Shown: positions 50,386 to 60,845 of the stretch, in pieces | How the letters are laid out: every line of letters begins with the position of its first letter | Position numbering within the stretch: the stretch's first letter is position 1 | Origin: an uncultured Flavobacterium sp. | GTDB lineage: Bacteria; Bacteroidota; Bacteroidia; Flavobacteriales; Flavobacteriaceae | Length of the DNA stretch: 64,000 nucleotides | Direction: 5' to 3' | NCBI RefSeq assembly: GCF_947632075.1 | Contig: NZ_CANRNX010000005.1 | Span: 1 to 64,000, forward strand | Notes under the pieces: model-generated | What the model was told of the DNA's origin: nothing | Seen by the model: the letters and a program-made list of their open reading frames with translations, nothing else | The model's database searches: none | Translations under genes and position numbers: made by a program

Positions 50386-51950
50386 GAAAATTTATTTATT
50401 CGTTGTTAATAAAATCCATTACTTTATTTTCTGTCATTTTTTTTGTTGTATTAACAAGTTGCTCTTTAGAGACAGAGAAGATTAGAGAAGTTAAACAAAT
50501 GACTAGTTCTTTGATTTTTCCTTTTCGAATCAAGAAAGAAAAATTTTTTTCAGTGTGATCTGAAATTATCGATTTTTATCGAAATTCTAATCGCCAATTA
50601 GCTTGGACTTCTAAAATGAACCGAGAGGCTTTTCTATAGGAATTATTGAAATTAGAAAAAGATGAAATAAATATTCAGCATCTTCAACTTACTAAATTAG
50701 CATTCAGACATCGAGATTATAATAAAATGAATTTAGACGAAAAAAGTGAAATTGATATTGCTTTTACTAATACTTTTTTCACCGTCTCTAAATTGTTTAT
50801 ACACGGGAAAATTAATCCAAATAAATACTATTCAGATTGGATTGTACCACAAAGAGAGCTAGATTTTTTTAGAGAGCTAGAGCAAGTGCTATCTGATGCT
50901 TCATTTCAAGATTTTTTTGAAAAATACACACCTAAAAATGGTTATTATAATGGAATAAAGGACGCTATTCAGATTTATAAAAAATTACCTAATGATACTT
51001 TATTGAATATTTCATATCATGATATTTCTAAAATTAAGAAAAAATTAAATTATTATAATGATGCTCAATTCTCTGATTTTTCTGACAATATTTCAGTTGA
51101 TTTTACCGAGGCATTAAAACGTTTTCAGAAACGACATGGTTTATTCCCAAATGGAAAAATAGATGACGAAACTTTAATAGAGTTAAATGTTTCTAAAGAA
51201 GATAGATTACGACAACTAAAAGTTAATTTAGAACGTGCGCGTTGGTTTTATAACGATTTAGGACAGCATTATGTAATGGTTAATTTACCTGAATGTAAAT
51301 TGTTTTTGTTTTCTAATGGAAATTTACTTCAACAACATGATATTATAATAGGCACTAATGAAAGAAAGACTCCGATTTTATCATCTTCATTTAATAATTT
51401 GATATTAAATCCTACTTGGACGATTCCTCCAACCATTTTAAAAAATGATGTAGTTCCGAAAGCAACTTACAATTTAGATTATTTTTCAAATAATAGAATT
51501 ACAATATATGATAAAAAAGATAAAGCAGTTGATCCGTTAAATTGGAATTCTGATTTATTCAAAAACTATAGGTATGTTCAAAGTCCAGGGAGTAATAATG
51601 CACTTGGATTAATAAAATTTGATTTTCCAAATTCGCATAGTGTGTATTTACATGACACAAGTAATCGCTCTTTTTTTTTAAGAAAGAATCGAGATTTAAG
51701 CTCAGGTTGTGTTCGAGTTAAAGATCCTTTTGATTTAGCAATAGAAATATTAAAAATAGAAGCCATAGATTACTCAATGGCAGATCTAGAAAATATAATC
51801 AATATCGGTAATACTAAAAGAATTCCATTAAAACAGAAAGTTAAAATTCATCAGCATTATTGGACAGCTTGGAAAGATGAAAATGGAATTCAGTTCAGAA
51901 AAGACATTTATCAATTAGACAAAGCTTTATATAAAAGATTAATTAAGTAG
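50378..51950 (+). pseudogene. L,D-transpeptidase (YcbB/LdtD-like) lipoprotein with two in-frame stop codons
   Basis: Same reading frame runs through SLLRKFIYSLLIKSITLFSVIFFVVLTSCSLE...FFSV*SEIIDFYRNSNRQLAWTSKMNREAFL*ELLKLEKDE...; TGA at 50556-50558 and TAG at 50637-50639; catalytic HDTSNRSFFLRKNRDLSSGCVRV. Confidence 0.8.
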
Positions 51951-52730
51951 AGTTGATTTCTTTAAGTATGCAGGATCACTATCATGATAAATAAACAAGC
52001 AGCTTTCATCTTTTATAAAATCAATAATTTCTTTATAGTTACTTAATGGCAATGCTGGACAGCCATAACTTCTTCCTAAGTAGCCTTGATTGTTAGCTAA
52101 ATTTTCATCTGCGTAATCAGCGCCGTGTATAACAATAGCTCGGCTTCTCGCATTATCATTAATTCCTTTTTCTAAGCCATCAAGTCTTAAAGAATAACCA
52201 TTTGCTCCATAATAAGTTTCAGCAGTTTTGTAGAAGCCTAAACTACTTTTATGGCTTTCTGGTGTATTTGAAAAATTTGTGGCATACTCTAAACCACTGT
52301 TTCTACCGTGAGATACAACCGTTTGAAAAATAATTTCATTCTTAACCATGTCAATAACCCACATTCTCTTTTCTGTAGAAGATTGTGTGAAATCGATAAT
52401 AGTTAAAATTTCTTTGTCTATTTTACCTTCAGATTTTAATTTATAATAACCTTTGAAAGCTGAGTCAAAACTTTGAATTTTTGGTTTTTCAAATTTCTTT
52501 TCATCAAGGTCCAAATATTTAGTTAAGATCATGTGATCTATGTTTTCAATTTTAAAATCTTTTTTTGTTAAAGAAGCAATTTCTTTACTTGAATTAGGTA
52601 CTATTTTTTTTGTTACCACCTTTTTCTTTCCGCCACCATTTTCATTGTTCAAATTTATTGAAAGGTTCATGTTTAAAGGGCCAATTAAAAATGTTCCTAT
52701 CAATACAATAGGTAATAAAGCTGTTTTCAT
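51939..52730 (-). CDS. Murein L,D-transpeptidase catalytic domain family protein
   Basis: Signal peptide; RAIVIHGADYADENLANNQGYLGRSYGCPALP. Confidence 0.88.
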   Translation of the reverse strand: MKTALLPIVLIGTFLIGPLNMNLSINLNNENGGGKKKVVTKKIVPNSSKEIASLTKKDFKIENIDHMILTKYLDLDEKKFEKPKIQSFDSAFKGYYKLKSEGKIDKEILTIIDFTQSSTEKRMWVIDMVKNEIIFQTVVSHGRNSGLEYATNFSNTPESHKSSLGFYKTAETYYGANGYSLRLDGLEKGINDNARSRAIVIHGADYADENLANNQGYLGRSYGCPALPLSNYKEIIDFIKDESCLFIYHDSDPAYLKKSTLLN

Positions 52731-52884
52731 TACGCTAATCTCTTGTTTTTATGTTGTTTATAAAACGTAAATATAATATTTTTTATTTTTCACACAACTT
52801 ATTTTGTAGCTAATTAAAATTATTTTAACAAAATAGATTTGGTGACTTTTATATTCATTAAATTTGGCGAAACACAAACACAAC

Positions 52885-54405
52885 ATGAATAAAAAAGTAA
52901 TTTTAATGATTTTAGATGGTTGGGGAAAATCTCCAGATCCTAAAATTTCTGCAGTAGATCAGGCAAAAACGCCTTTTATCGATTCTTTATATCCTAAATA
53001 TCCAAATACTTTATTACGAACAGATGGTTTAAATGTTGGTCTTCCTGAAGGTCAAATGGGAAATTCTGAAGTTGGTCATATGAATCTTGGAGCGGGTAGA
53101 ATTGTATATCAAGATTTAGCAAAAATTAACATTGCTGTTGAAAATAAAAGTATTGCTCAAAATTCTGAATTAGTAAAGGCTTTTGAATATGCTAAAACAA
53201 ATAATAAAAACGTTCATTTTTTAGGATTGGTTTCTGATGGAGGAGTACATTCACACATCAATCATTTATTCGGATTGTTAGATGCTGCTAAAGAAGCTAG
53301 TGTTGAGAATGTTTATGTTCATGCTTTTACCGATGGGCGAGATGTGGATCCAAAATCTGGAGCTGGGCACATTGAAGCTTTGGTTCAGCAGATGGGGAAA
53401 TCTACAGGTAAATTAGCTTCTGTTGTTGGAAGATATTTTGCTATGGATCGTGATAAACGTTGGGAACGCGTTAAGAAAGCTTATGATTTATTAGTTAAAG
53501 GAATTGGAATGCCTTCACAAAATGCTGTTTTAAGTATTTCAGATTCTTATATAAATAATGTAACAGATGAGTTTATTGAACCAATTTTAATGGTTGATGA
53601 AAATGATAAACCTGTGGCAACAATTGCAGAAGATGATGTTGTAATTTTCTTTAATTTCAGAACAGATCGTGGTCGTCAGTTAACAGAAGTTTTATCGCAA
53701 CAAGATTTGGTTGAGTTTGGAATGCAAAAACTAAATTTATATTATGTTACAATGACGAATTATGATGATAACTATCAGCATGTTCATGTAATGTATGATA
53801 AAGATAATATAACAGAAACTTTAGGTGAAGTGATTGCTAAAGCCGGAAAGAAACAAATTCGTATGGCTGAAACAGAGAAATATCCTCACGTAACATTTTT
53901 CTTTTCAGGAGGAAGAGAAGAGCCTTTTGAAGGAGAAAGCAGAATTTTATGTCCATCACCAAAGGTAGCTACTTATGATTTACAGCCAGAAATGAGTGCT
54001 TACGATTTAAAAAATGCACTTTTACGAGAATTAGACAAAGGAGAAGCTGATTTTGTTTGTTTGAATTTTGCAAACGGAGATATGGTTGGACATACCGGAA
54101 GCATGGAAGCTGCAATCATTGCTTGTGAAACTGTTGATAAATGCGTGAAAGAGCTTGTTGAAAAAGCAATTGAAAAAGATTATACGGTTTTAATCTTAGC
54201 AGATCACGGAAATTGTGAAACCATGTATAATCCTGATGGATCACCAAATACAGCGCACACAACAAATCCGGTTCCGTTTATCGTTGTTGATAAAGAAATC
54301 ACAGAAGTAAAACCAGATGGTGTTTTAGGAGATATTGCACCAACAGTTTTACACTTAATGGGAATTGAACAACCAGAAGCAATGACACGTCATTCGTTGG
54401 TTTAA
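52885..54405 (+). CDS. gpmI: 2,3-bisphosphoglycerate-independent phosphoglycerate mutase
   Basis: VILMILDGWGKSPD; EGQMGNSEVGHMNLGAGR; HAFTDGRDVDPKSGAG; ADHGNCETM. Confidence 0.97.
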   Translation: MNKKVILMILDGWGKSPDPKISAVDQAKTPFIDSLYPKYPNTLLRTDGLNVGLPEGQMGNSEVGHMNLGAGRIVYQDLAKINIAVENKSIAQNSELVKAFEYAKTNNKNVHFLGLVSDGGVHSHINHLFGLLDAAKEASVENVYVHAFTDGRDVDPKSGAGHIEALVQQMGKSTGKLASVVGRYFAMDRDKRWERVKKAYDLLVKGIGMPSQNAVLSISDSYINNVTDEFIEPILMVDENDKPVATIAEDDVVIFFNFRTDRGRQLTEVLSQQDLVEFGMQKLNLYYVTMTNYDDNYQHVHVMYDKDNITETLGEVIAKAGKKQIRMAETEKYPHVTFFFSGGREEPFEGESRILCPSPKVATYDLQPEMSAYDLKNALLRELDKGEADFVCLNFANGDMVGHTGSMEAAIIACETVDKCVKELVEKAIEKDYTVLILADHGNCETMYNPDGSPNTAHTTNPVPFIVVDKEITEVKPDGVLGDIAPTVLHLMGIEQPEAMTRHSLV

Positions 54406-54413
54406 TATTACAA

Positions 54414-54444
54414 AAAAGCACTTCGAAAGAAGTGCTTTTTTTAT
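54414..54444. terminator. Intrinsic terminator with GAAA tetraloop (copy 2)
   Basis: 31 bp identical to 45085..45115. Confidence 0.9.
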
Positions 54445-55706
54445 CTTGTTAATTCAAAGTATTCTTTTGCAATTTGTTCTCTAAAATCAGGATGTGCAAT
54501 TTCAATCATAGCTTTAACTCTTTCCTTTAAAGTTTTACCATATAAATTTGCTATTCCGTATTCTGTAACTATATACTGAACGTGAGCTCTGGTGGTTACT
54601 ACTCCAGCTCCTGGTTTCAAGATTGGAACAATTTTATTTACTCCTTTATTTGTAGTTGAAGGTAGCGCAATAATTGCTTTTCCTTCTTTACTTAATGAGG
54701 CACCTCGAATAAAATCCATTTGGCCACCAACACCAGAATACATTTTTGCGCCGAAAGAATCTGCACAAACTTGTCCTGTTAAATCAACTTCAATTGCAGA
54801 GTTAATTGCAATCATACGGTCGTTTTGGCGAATATTTGCAGTGTCATTTACATAAGAAGATTCTTTCATAACTAAAAACGGATTATCATTCACAAAGTCA
54901 TACAAACGTTGTGATCCGTTTAAAAAAGTAGCTAAGATTCTATCTTTATAAACACTTTTGTATTTTCCTGTAATAACTCCAGATTCTACTAAATCAATAA
55001 CCCCATCTGAAAACATTTCGGTATGAATACCTAAATCTTTATGATTTTTTAATTTTGATAGAACTGCATTCGGAATAGACCCTATCCCCATTTGCAAACA
55101 GCTACGGTCCTCAATTAAACTAGCTACAAACTCACCAATCTTATTTTCTGTTTCACTGATTTTTCCCGGAATTGATTCGTGTAACGGAACATCGTGTTCA
55201 ACACCAAAATCTATATCCGAAACGTGAATACTGGCATCTCCGAATGTACGGGGCATAAATTTGTTAACTTGAGCAATTACAAGTTTTGCATTTAAAATGG
55301 CAGCTTTTGTAGCTTCTACAGAAACTCCTAATGAGCAATATCCGTGAGCATCTGGAGGTGAAACGTGTATAAAAACGGCATCTAATTTTAAAATTCCTTT
55401 AGAAAAAAGATAAGGAATTTCACTTAAAAAAACTGGAGTATAAGAGCCATTTCCAGAAGTTAATGTGTGTCTTACATTTGAACCAATGAAAAAAGAGTTT
55501 ACATGAAAGTTTTCTTTGTATTTTACATTAGCATATTTGGCTTCACCTTCGGTATGTAAATGGCAAAGTTCTACATTTTTTAATTCTGCGGCTCTTTCAG
55601 TTAAAGCATTTGTTAGTAAACTTGGTGTTGCAGCTGCAGCTTGAACATAAATTCTGTCGTTTGATTTTATGTGTTTAACAGCTTCTGTAGCGGTTGTTAA
55701 AATCAT
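54441..55706 (-). CDS. Acetyl-CoA hydrolase/transferase family protein
   Basis: CHLHTEGEAKYAN; DRSCLQMGIGSIPNAVLSKL; VTEYGIANLYGKTLKERV. Confidence 0.93.
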   Translation of the reverse strand: MILTTATEAVKHIKSNDRIYVQAAAATPSLLTNALTERAAELKNVELCHLHTEGEAKYANVKYKENFHVNSFFIGSNVRHTLTSGNGSYTPVFLSEIPYLFSKGILKLDAVFIHVSPPDAHGYCSLGVSVEATKAAILNAKLVIAQVNKFMPRTFGDASIHVSDIDFGVEHDVPLHESIPGKISETENKIGEFVASLIEDRSCLQMGIGSIPNAVLSKLKNHKDLGIHTEMFSDGVIDLVESGVITGKYKSVYKDRILATFLNGSQRLYDFVNDNPFLVMKESSYVNDTANIRQNDRMIAINSAIEVDLTGQVCADSFGAKMYSGVGGQMDFIRGASLSKEGKAIIALPSTTNKGVNKIVPILKPGAGVVTTRAHVQYIVTEYGIANLYGKTLKERVKAMIEIAHPDFREQIAKEYFELTR

Positions 55707-55843
55707 AAGGGCTTTTTTTAGATTAAACTACTATAAAAATACAATCTTAATTCATCATTTCATATTAAAATTTAATGTTTTCGTGCTATTTTTTTTTGAA
55801 CGTTTTAAAATTTAGTATTTTTGTGTTTCGAAAAATCTATATC

Positions 55844-56662
55844 ATGATTATTACAAAAACACGTGAAGAAATTGAATTGATGCGAGAAGCAGCTTTATTA
55901 GTTTCAAAAGCATTAGGAATGTTAGCTGGTGAAATTAAACCAGGGGTAACAACTTTACATTTAGATAAATTAGCAGAACAATATATTAGAGATAACGGTG
56001 GAGTTCCTGGATTCTTAGGATTGTATGGATGTCCGGTAACTTTATTGACAAGTGTTAATGACCAAATTGTACACGGATTACCTACAAATCGTCCGTTAGA
56101 AGATGGTGATGTAGTTTCTTGTGATTTAGGAGCAATTGTGCACGAATTTTACGGTGATCATTGTTATACTTTTGAAGTTGGTGACGTAGCTGCCGAAACT
56201 AAAAAATTACTTCAAGTTACTAAAGAATCTTTATATGTTGGAATTAACGAATTTAGAGTAGGAAATAGAGTAGAAGACGTTGGCCATGCTATTCAGAAAT
56301 ATGCTGAATCTCATGATTACGGTGTTGTTCGTGAATTGGTTGGACACGGAATTGGTAAGAAAATGCACGAAGCGCCAGAAATGCCGAATTATGGTAAAAA
56401 AGGTCGTGGAAAGAAATTCGTAGAAGGAATGGTTGTTGCAATTGAACCAATGATTAATATGGGGACAAAAAACATTAAGCAATTAAAGGACGGGTGGACT
56501 ATTGCTACACGCGACGGAAAACCTTCAGCTCACTTTGAGCACGATGTTGCTTTAGTGGATGGTAAACCTGAAATTTTATCTACTTTCTATTACATTTATA
56601 AAGAGTTAGGAATTGTAAGTAACGAAGAAGATGCTTTTAGACAAGTTTCTTTAGTTCTTTAA
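55844..56662 (+). CDS. map: Type I methionyl aminopeptidase
   Basis: SVNDQIVHGLP; GDVVSCDLGAIVHEFYGDHCYTF; VGHGIGKKMHEAPEMPNYG; starts MIITKTREEIELMREA. Confidence 0.96.
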   Translation: MIITKTREEIELMREAALLVSKALGMLAGEIKPGVTTLHLDKLAEQYIRDNGGVPGFLGLYGCPVTLLTSVNDQIVHGLPTNRPLEDGDVVSCDLGAIVHEFYGDHCYTFEVGDVAAETKKLLQVTKESLYVGINEFRVGNRVEDVGHAIQKYAESHDYGVVRELVGHGIGKKMHEAPEMPNYGKKGRGKKFVEGMVVAIEPMINMGTKNIKQLKDGWTIATRDGKPSAHFEHDVALVDGKPEILSTFYYIYKELGIVSNEEDAFRQVSLVL

Positions 56663-56669
56663 TCTATTC

Positions 56670-57434
56670 ATGAAAAAAATATTTAAAATAGTTTTGAATC
56701 GCGTACCTCGACCGATATTAATTCGGATGAGTTATGTGGTTCGTCCTATTTTAGCCCTATGGTTAAAAGGTGATAAGTTTACAGATCCGATTGATGGAAA
56801 ATCTTTCCGATCTTTTCTTCCTTACGGATACGGAAAACAACGAAATAACGTGCTTTCACCGAGTACACTTTCTCTAGAAAGACATCGTTTGTTGTGGTTG
56901 TATCTTCAGAATGAAACCGATTTTTTTACTAAAGAATTAAAAGTTTTGCATTTTGCACCAGAACAAGCATTTTACAAACGATTCCGAAAACAAAAAAATC
57001 TAAATTGCACAACAACCGATTTAGAATCGCCTTTGGCAGATGTTAAAGCTGATATTTGTGATTTGCCTTTTGAAGATAATTCTTTCGATTTTATTTTATG
57101 TAATCATGTTTTAGAACATATTCCAGACGATAAAAAAGCCATGCAAGAATTGTATCGAATTTTAAAACCTGGCGGAATTGGTGTTTTTCAAATTCCTCTT
57201 GATTTAAATCGAGAATTTACTTTTGAAGATGATTCAATTGTTGATAAAGCAGAAAGGGCTGAAGTTTTTGGGCAATACGACCATGTTCGTGTTTACGGAA
57301 GAGATTTTTTTGACAAACTTAGAGCAGTTGGTTTTAAAGTTGATGAGGTAGATTATACTAATAATTTAGGACCAGAATTGGTACAAAAATATTGTTTAGA
57401 ACCTGGAGAAATTATTCCAGTTTGTTATAAATAA
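56670..57434 (+). CDS. Class I SAM-dependent methyltransferase
   Basis: DLPFEDNSFDFILCNHVLEHIPDDKKAMQELYRILKPGG. Confidence 0.9.
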   Translation: MKKIFKIVLNRVPRPILIRMSYVVRPILALWLKGDKFTDPIDGKSFRSFLPYGYGKQRNNVLSPSTLSLERHRLLWLYLQNETDFFTKELKVLHFAPEQAFYKRFRKQKNLNCTTTDLESPLADVKADICDLPFEDNSFDFILCNHVLEHIPDDKKAMQELYRILKPGGIGVFQIPLDLNREFTFEDDSIVDKAERAEVFGQYDHVRVYGRDFFDKLRAVGFKVDEVDYTNNLGPELVQKYCLEPGEIIPVCYK

Positions 57435-57435
57435 A

Positions 57436-57459
57436 GTCCTGCATTGCAGGATTTTTTTG
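57436..57459 (+). terminator. Intrinsic terminator
   Basis: gtcctgcattgcaggatttttttg. Confidence 0.75.
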
Positions 57460-57508
57460 TTTTAAAATTATTTGATATTTACTATCTTTAAAAAATAAAA
57501 CCTATTTC

Positions 57509-58753
57509 ATGTTTCGAAAAATAATTTATCTGTTTCTACTTTTAAGCGTTCAATTATTTGCTCAAAAAAGTAACGAAGTTGCTCCACCATATTATATAAA
57601 ATCAGTTTCAATAAATACTGGTGCAGAATCTTTATATCCGATGTTTCGTTTGGGAGATTCATTTAATTTAGAGTTTGACGATCTAATGGCACAAAGTTTT
57701 AACTACTACTATAAAATAAAACATTATAATGCCGATTGGACACCTTCTAATTTACAAATCACTGAATATTTAGGAGGTTTCGATAATATAATGATAAACA
57801 ATTTTCAAAATTCGTTTAATACACTTCAAAGTTACACGCATTATAAGTTAACATTGCCAAATCGAAATACTAGAATTTTAATTTCAGGAAATTATATGAT
57901 TGAGATTTTAGATGACGATGGTGATTTGATGTTTTCAAGAAGAGTAATTGTTTACGAAGAAGAAGTTCAAGTAGCCGTAAGGGTAAACAGAACAAGAAAT
58001 AATGAAACTATAGATTCAAAACAAAACGTTGGAATTACTATTGATTATAACGTTGAAGCTTATAACAATCCAAGTAGAAATTTTAAAATTGCAATTCTAC
58101 AAAATGGTCGTTTTGATACTGCAATTACAAACGTTCAGCCACAATATACTTTAGGGAATCAGTTTATATATAATTATGATAATGAAACTCAGTTTTATGG
58201 AGGAAATGAGTTTCTGTATTTTGATAATAGCGATATTAAGCAACCAAATAACACGATTGTAAAGATTGAGTCAACAGATATTTACAGTTCATATTTATAT
58301 CCGTTGGCACCGAGAGGATTAAGACAGTATTCATACTATCAAGATATTAATGGAGCTTTTTATCCTCGAAATAGATTTAGAGACGATGCTGCAGTAGATG
58401 CAGATTATGCCTGGGTTTATTTCAATTTACCAACCGAAGAATATATTGGAAAAGATGTTTATGTAGTTGGAATGGTTGATAATTATTTATTAAGCGATAG
58501 TAACAAATTAGTTTACGATTCAACAGAAAAAGCATACAAAAAAGCAATGCTTTTAAAACAAGGATTTACGAGTTATCTATTTTGTTTGGTAGATTCAAAT
58601 ACAAATAAAATAGATTTTGAAAATGCTATCGACGGTAATTATTATCAAACAGAAAATGATTATCAGGTAATTGTTTATTATCGTGGAGTTATTGATCGAT
58701 CAGATCGTGTGATCGGTTTTGGTACAGCAAGAAGTTTAAATATTACAAATTAA
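57509..58753 (+). CDS. DUF5103 / type IX secretion system plug protein-like
   Basis: Signal peptide; YPMFRLGDSFNLEFDDL; YYKIKHYNADWTPSNLQITEYLGGFDNIMI; LAPRGLRQYSYYQDINGAFYPRN. Confidence 0.85.
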   Translation: MFRKIIYLFLLLSVQLFAQKSNEVAPPYYIKSVSINTGAESLYPMFRLGDSFNLEFDDLMAQSFNYYYKIKHYNADWTPSNLQITEYLGGFDNIMINNFQNSFNTLQSYTHYKLTLPNRNTRILISGNYMIEILDDDGDLMFSRRVIVYEEEVQVAVRVNRTRNNETIDSKQNVGITIDYNVEAYNNPSRNFKIAILQNGRFDTAITNVQPQYTLGNQFIYNYDNETQFYGGNEFLYFDNSDIKQPNNTIVKIESTDIYSSYLYPLAPRGLRQYSYYQDINGAFYPRNRFRDDAAVDADYAWVYFNLPTEEYIGKDVYVVGMVDNYLLSDSNKLVYDSTEKAYKKAMLLKQGFTSYLFCLVDSNTNKIDFENAIDGNYYQTENDYQVIVYYRGVIDRSDRVIGFGTARSLNITN

Positions 58754-58806
58754 CAAATTATTAAGTTGGAAATTTGTTATCTTTGAAATGAATAAGCGCT
58801 TTAATT

Positions 58807-59193
58807 ATGATTTCACAAATTACCAAAGGCATAAAAATTTCTGTAAAAACTAGTTTTGAAGGCACGTATTTCAAAAACTATCAAATACATTTTGCCTTTA
58901 GTTACGAAATTATGATTGAGAATCAAGGGAAAGATTATGTACAACTTGAATCGCGTCATTGGGAAATAAAAGATGCTTTAAAAGAAGTTGAATTTGTCGA
59001 TGGTGAAGGGGTTTTAGGAAAAAAACCTGTTATAAAACCAGGTGAGAAACATGTATATAGTTCAGGTTGTTTATTAACCTCGCCTTTTGGATCTATGAAA
59101 GGATATTATAATATGATTAATTTTTCTACAACCAGAAAGTTTAAAGTTGTTATTCCTACATTCAAGTTAAGTGCACCATTTGCAATAAATTAA
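58807..59193 (+). CDS. apaG: ApaG family protein
   Basis: GITIKVKTSFEG-like start; FAFSYEIMIENQGKDYVQLESRHWEIKDA; YSSGCLLTSPFGSMKGYY. Confidence 0.95.
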   Translation: MISQITKGIKISVKTSFEGTYFKNYQIHFAFSYEIMIENQGKDYVQLESRHWEIKDALKEVEFVDGEGVLGKKPVIKPGEKHVYSSGCLLTSPFGSMKGYYNMINFSTTRKFKVVIPTFKLSAPFAIN

Positions 59194-59219
59194 TCAAGAA
59201 CAAACTAATTAATAAAATT

Positions 59220-60845
59220 ATGCCTAAAGGAATTTTTAATGTTCCAAAAGCGTACAACGAAGTTGTAAAATCATACGCTCCAGGAACTCCTGAAAGAGAA
59301 GAAGTAAAAAAAGTATTCAGTGAATTATATAATTCAACAGTTGATGTTCCTCTTTACATTGGTGGAGAAGAGGTTAGAACGGGAAATACAAAAAACTTAT
59401 TTCCTCCGTTTGATCATCAACATCATTTAGGTGTTTATCACTTGGCAGATAAAGCTTTGGTAGAAAAAGCAATCTCAACTGCTCTTGAAGCACGTAAAAA
59501 ATGGTCTGCAATGGCTTGGGAACATAGAGCTTCTATTTTCTTAAAAGCAGCAGAATTATTAGCTGGTCCTTACCGTGCTAAAATCAACGCTGCAACAATG
59601 ATTGCTCAAGGAAAAACAGTTCATCAAGCAGAAATTGATTCAGCTTGTGAATTTATCGATTTCTTAAGATACAACGTAGAGTACATGACACAAGTTTATG
59701 CTCAACAACCTGCATCTTCAGAAGGAATTTGGAATAGAGTAGAGCACCGTCCGTTAGAAGGATTTGTTTATGCAATTACGCCATTTAACTTTACAGCTAT
59801 CTCTGGTAACTTACCTTCTTGTGTAGCTATGATGGGGAATGTTGTTGTTTGGAAACCAGCTGCTACTCAAATTTATTCAGCGCAAGTTATTGTTGAGGTT
59901 TTCAAAAAAGCAGGTTTACCTGATGGAGTTATCAATGTAGTTTACGGTGATTCAGCAATGATTACAGATACTATTTTAGATAACGAAAATTTTGCAGGAA
60001 TTCACTTCACAGGTTCAACAGGAGTATTTAATGATTTCTGGGGAACTATCGGAAAAAACATTTCTAAATATAAAACATATCCAAGAATTGTAGGAGAAAC
60101 AGGAGGAAAAGATTTTGTTTGGGCACATCCATCTTCAGATGCAAAAGAGGTAGCAACAGCTTTATCTCGTGGAGCTTTTGAATACCAAGGACAAAAATGT
60201 TCGGCAGCTTCTCGTGCTTATATTCCAGCTTCGTTATGGGAAGAAGTTAAAAACTTCGTAATCGAGGATGTGAAATCATTTAAAATGGGGTCTCCAGAAG
60301 ATATGAGTAACTTTATGTCTGCGGTAATTACAGAAAGTTCTTTTGATAAATTAGCTAAAGCAATTGAAGATGCTAAAGCTTCAAACGAAGCAGAAATTGT
60401 TGTTGGTGGTAGATATGACAAATCAAAAGGATGGTTTATTGAACCAACGGTTATCTTAACTTCGAATCCGAAATACGATACCATGGAACGCGAATTATTT
60501 GGTCCGGTATTAACGGTTTATGTTTATGAAGATGCGAAATGGGAAGAGTCGTTAAAGTTAGTTGATGAAACTTCGAATTACGCGTTAACAGGTGCTATTT
60601 TCTCTCAAGATCGTTATGTGATAGAGATTGCTTCAAAGGCTTTAGAAAATGCTGCAGGTAACTTCTATATAAACGATAAACCAACTGGAGCTGTTGTGGG
60701 ACAACAACCATTTGGTGGAGCTAGAGGTTCTGGAACGAATGATAAAGCAGGTTCAGTGTTGAATTTATTGCGTTGGGTTTCTCCACGTACTATTAAAGAA
60801 ACATTTGTACCAGCTACAGATTATAGATATCCGTTTTTAGGGTAA
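59220..60845 (+). CDS. pruA: L-glutamate gamma-semialdehyde (1-pyrroline-5-carboxylate) dehydrogenase
   Basis: FNFTAISGNLPSCVAMMGNVVVWKPA; GIHFTGSTGVFNDFW; EYQGQKCSAASRAYIP. Confidence 0.96.
   Translation: MPKGIFNVPKAYNEVVKSYAPGTPEREEVKKVFSELYNSTVDVPLYIGGEEVRTGNTKNLFPPFDHQHHLGVYHLADKALVEKAISTALEARKKWSAMAWEHRASIFLKAAELLAGPYRAKINAATMIAQGKTVHQAEIDSACEFIDFLRYNVEYMTQVYAQQPASSEGIWNRVEHRPLEGFVYAITPFNFTAISGNLPSCVAMMGNVVVWKPAATQIYSAQVIVEVFKKAGLPDGVINVVYGDSAMITDTILDNENFAGIHFTGSTGVFNDFWGTIGKNISKYKTYPRIVGETGGKDFVWAHPSSDAKEVATALSRGAFEYQGQKCSAASRAYIPASLWEEVKNFVIEDVKSFKMGSPEDMSNFMSAVITESSFDKLAKAIEDAKASNEAEIVVGGRYDKSKGWFIEPTVILTSNPKYDTMERELFGPVLTVYVYEDAKWEESLKLVDETSNYALTGAIFSQDRYVIEIASKALENAAGNFYINDKPTGAVVGQQPFGGARGSGTNDKAGSVLNLLRWVSPRTIKETFVPATDYRYPFLG

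Noticed and set aside
50556-50639. Programmed recoding (selenocysteine/pyrrolysine) at the TGA and TAG of the L,D-transpeptidase
   Set aside because: Two different stops close together in a YkuD-type gene, with no SECIS-like structure noticed and no recoding machinery in the window; nonsense mutation is simpler.
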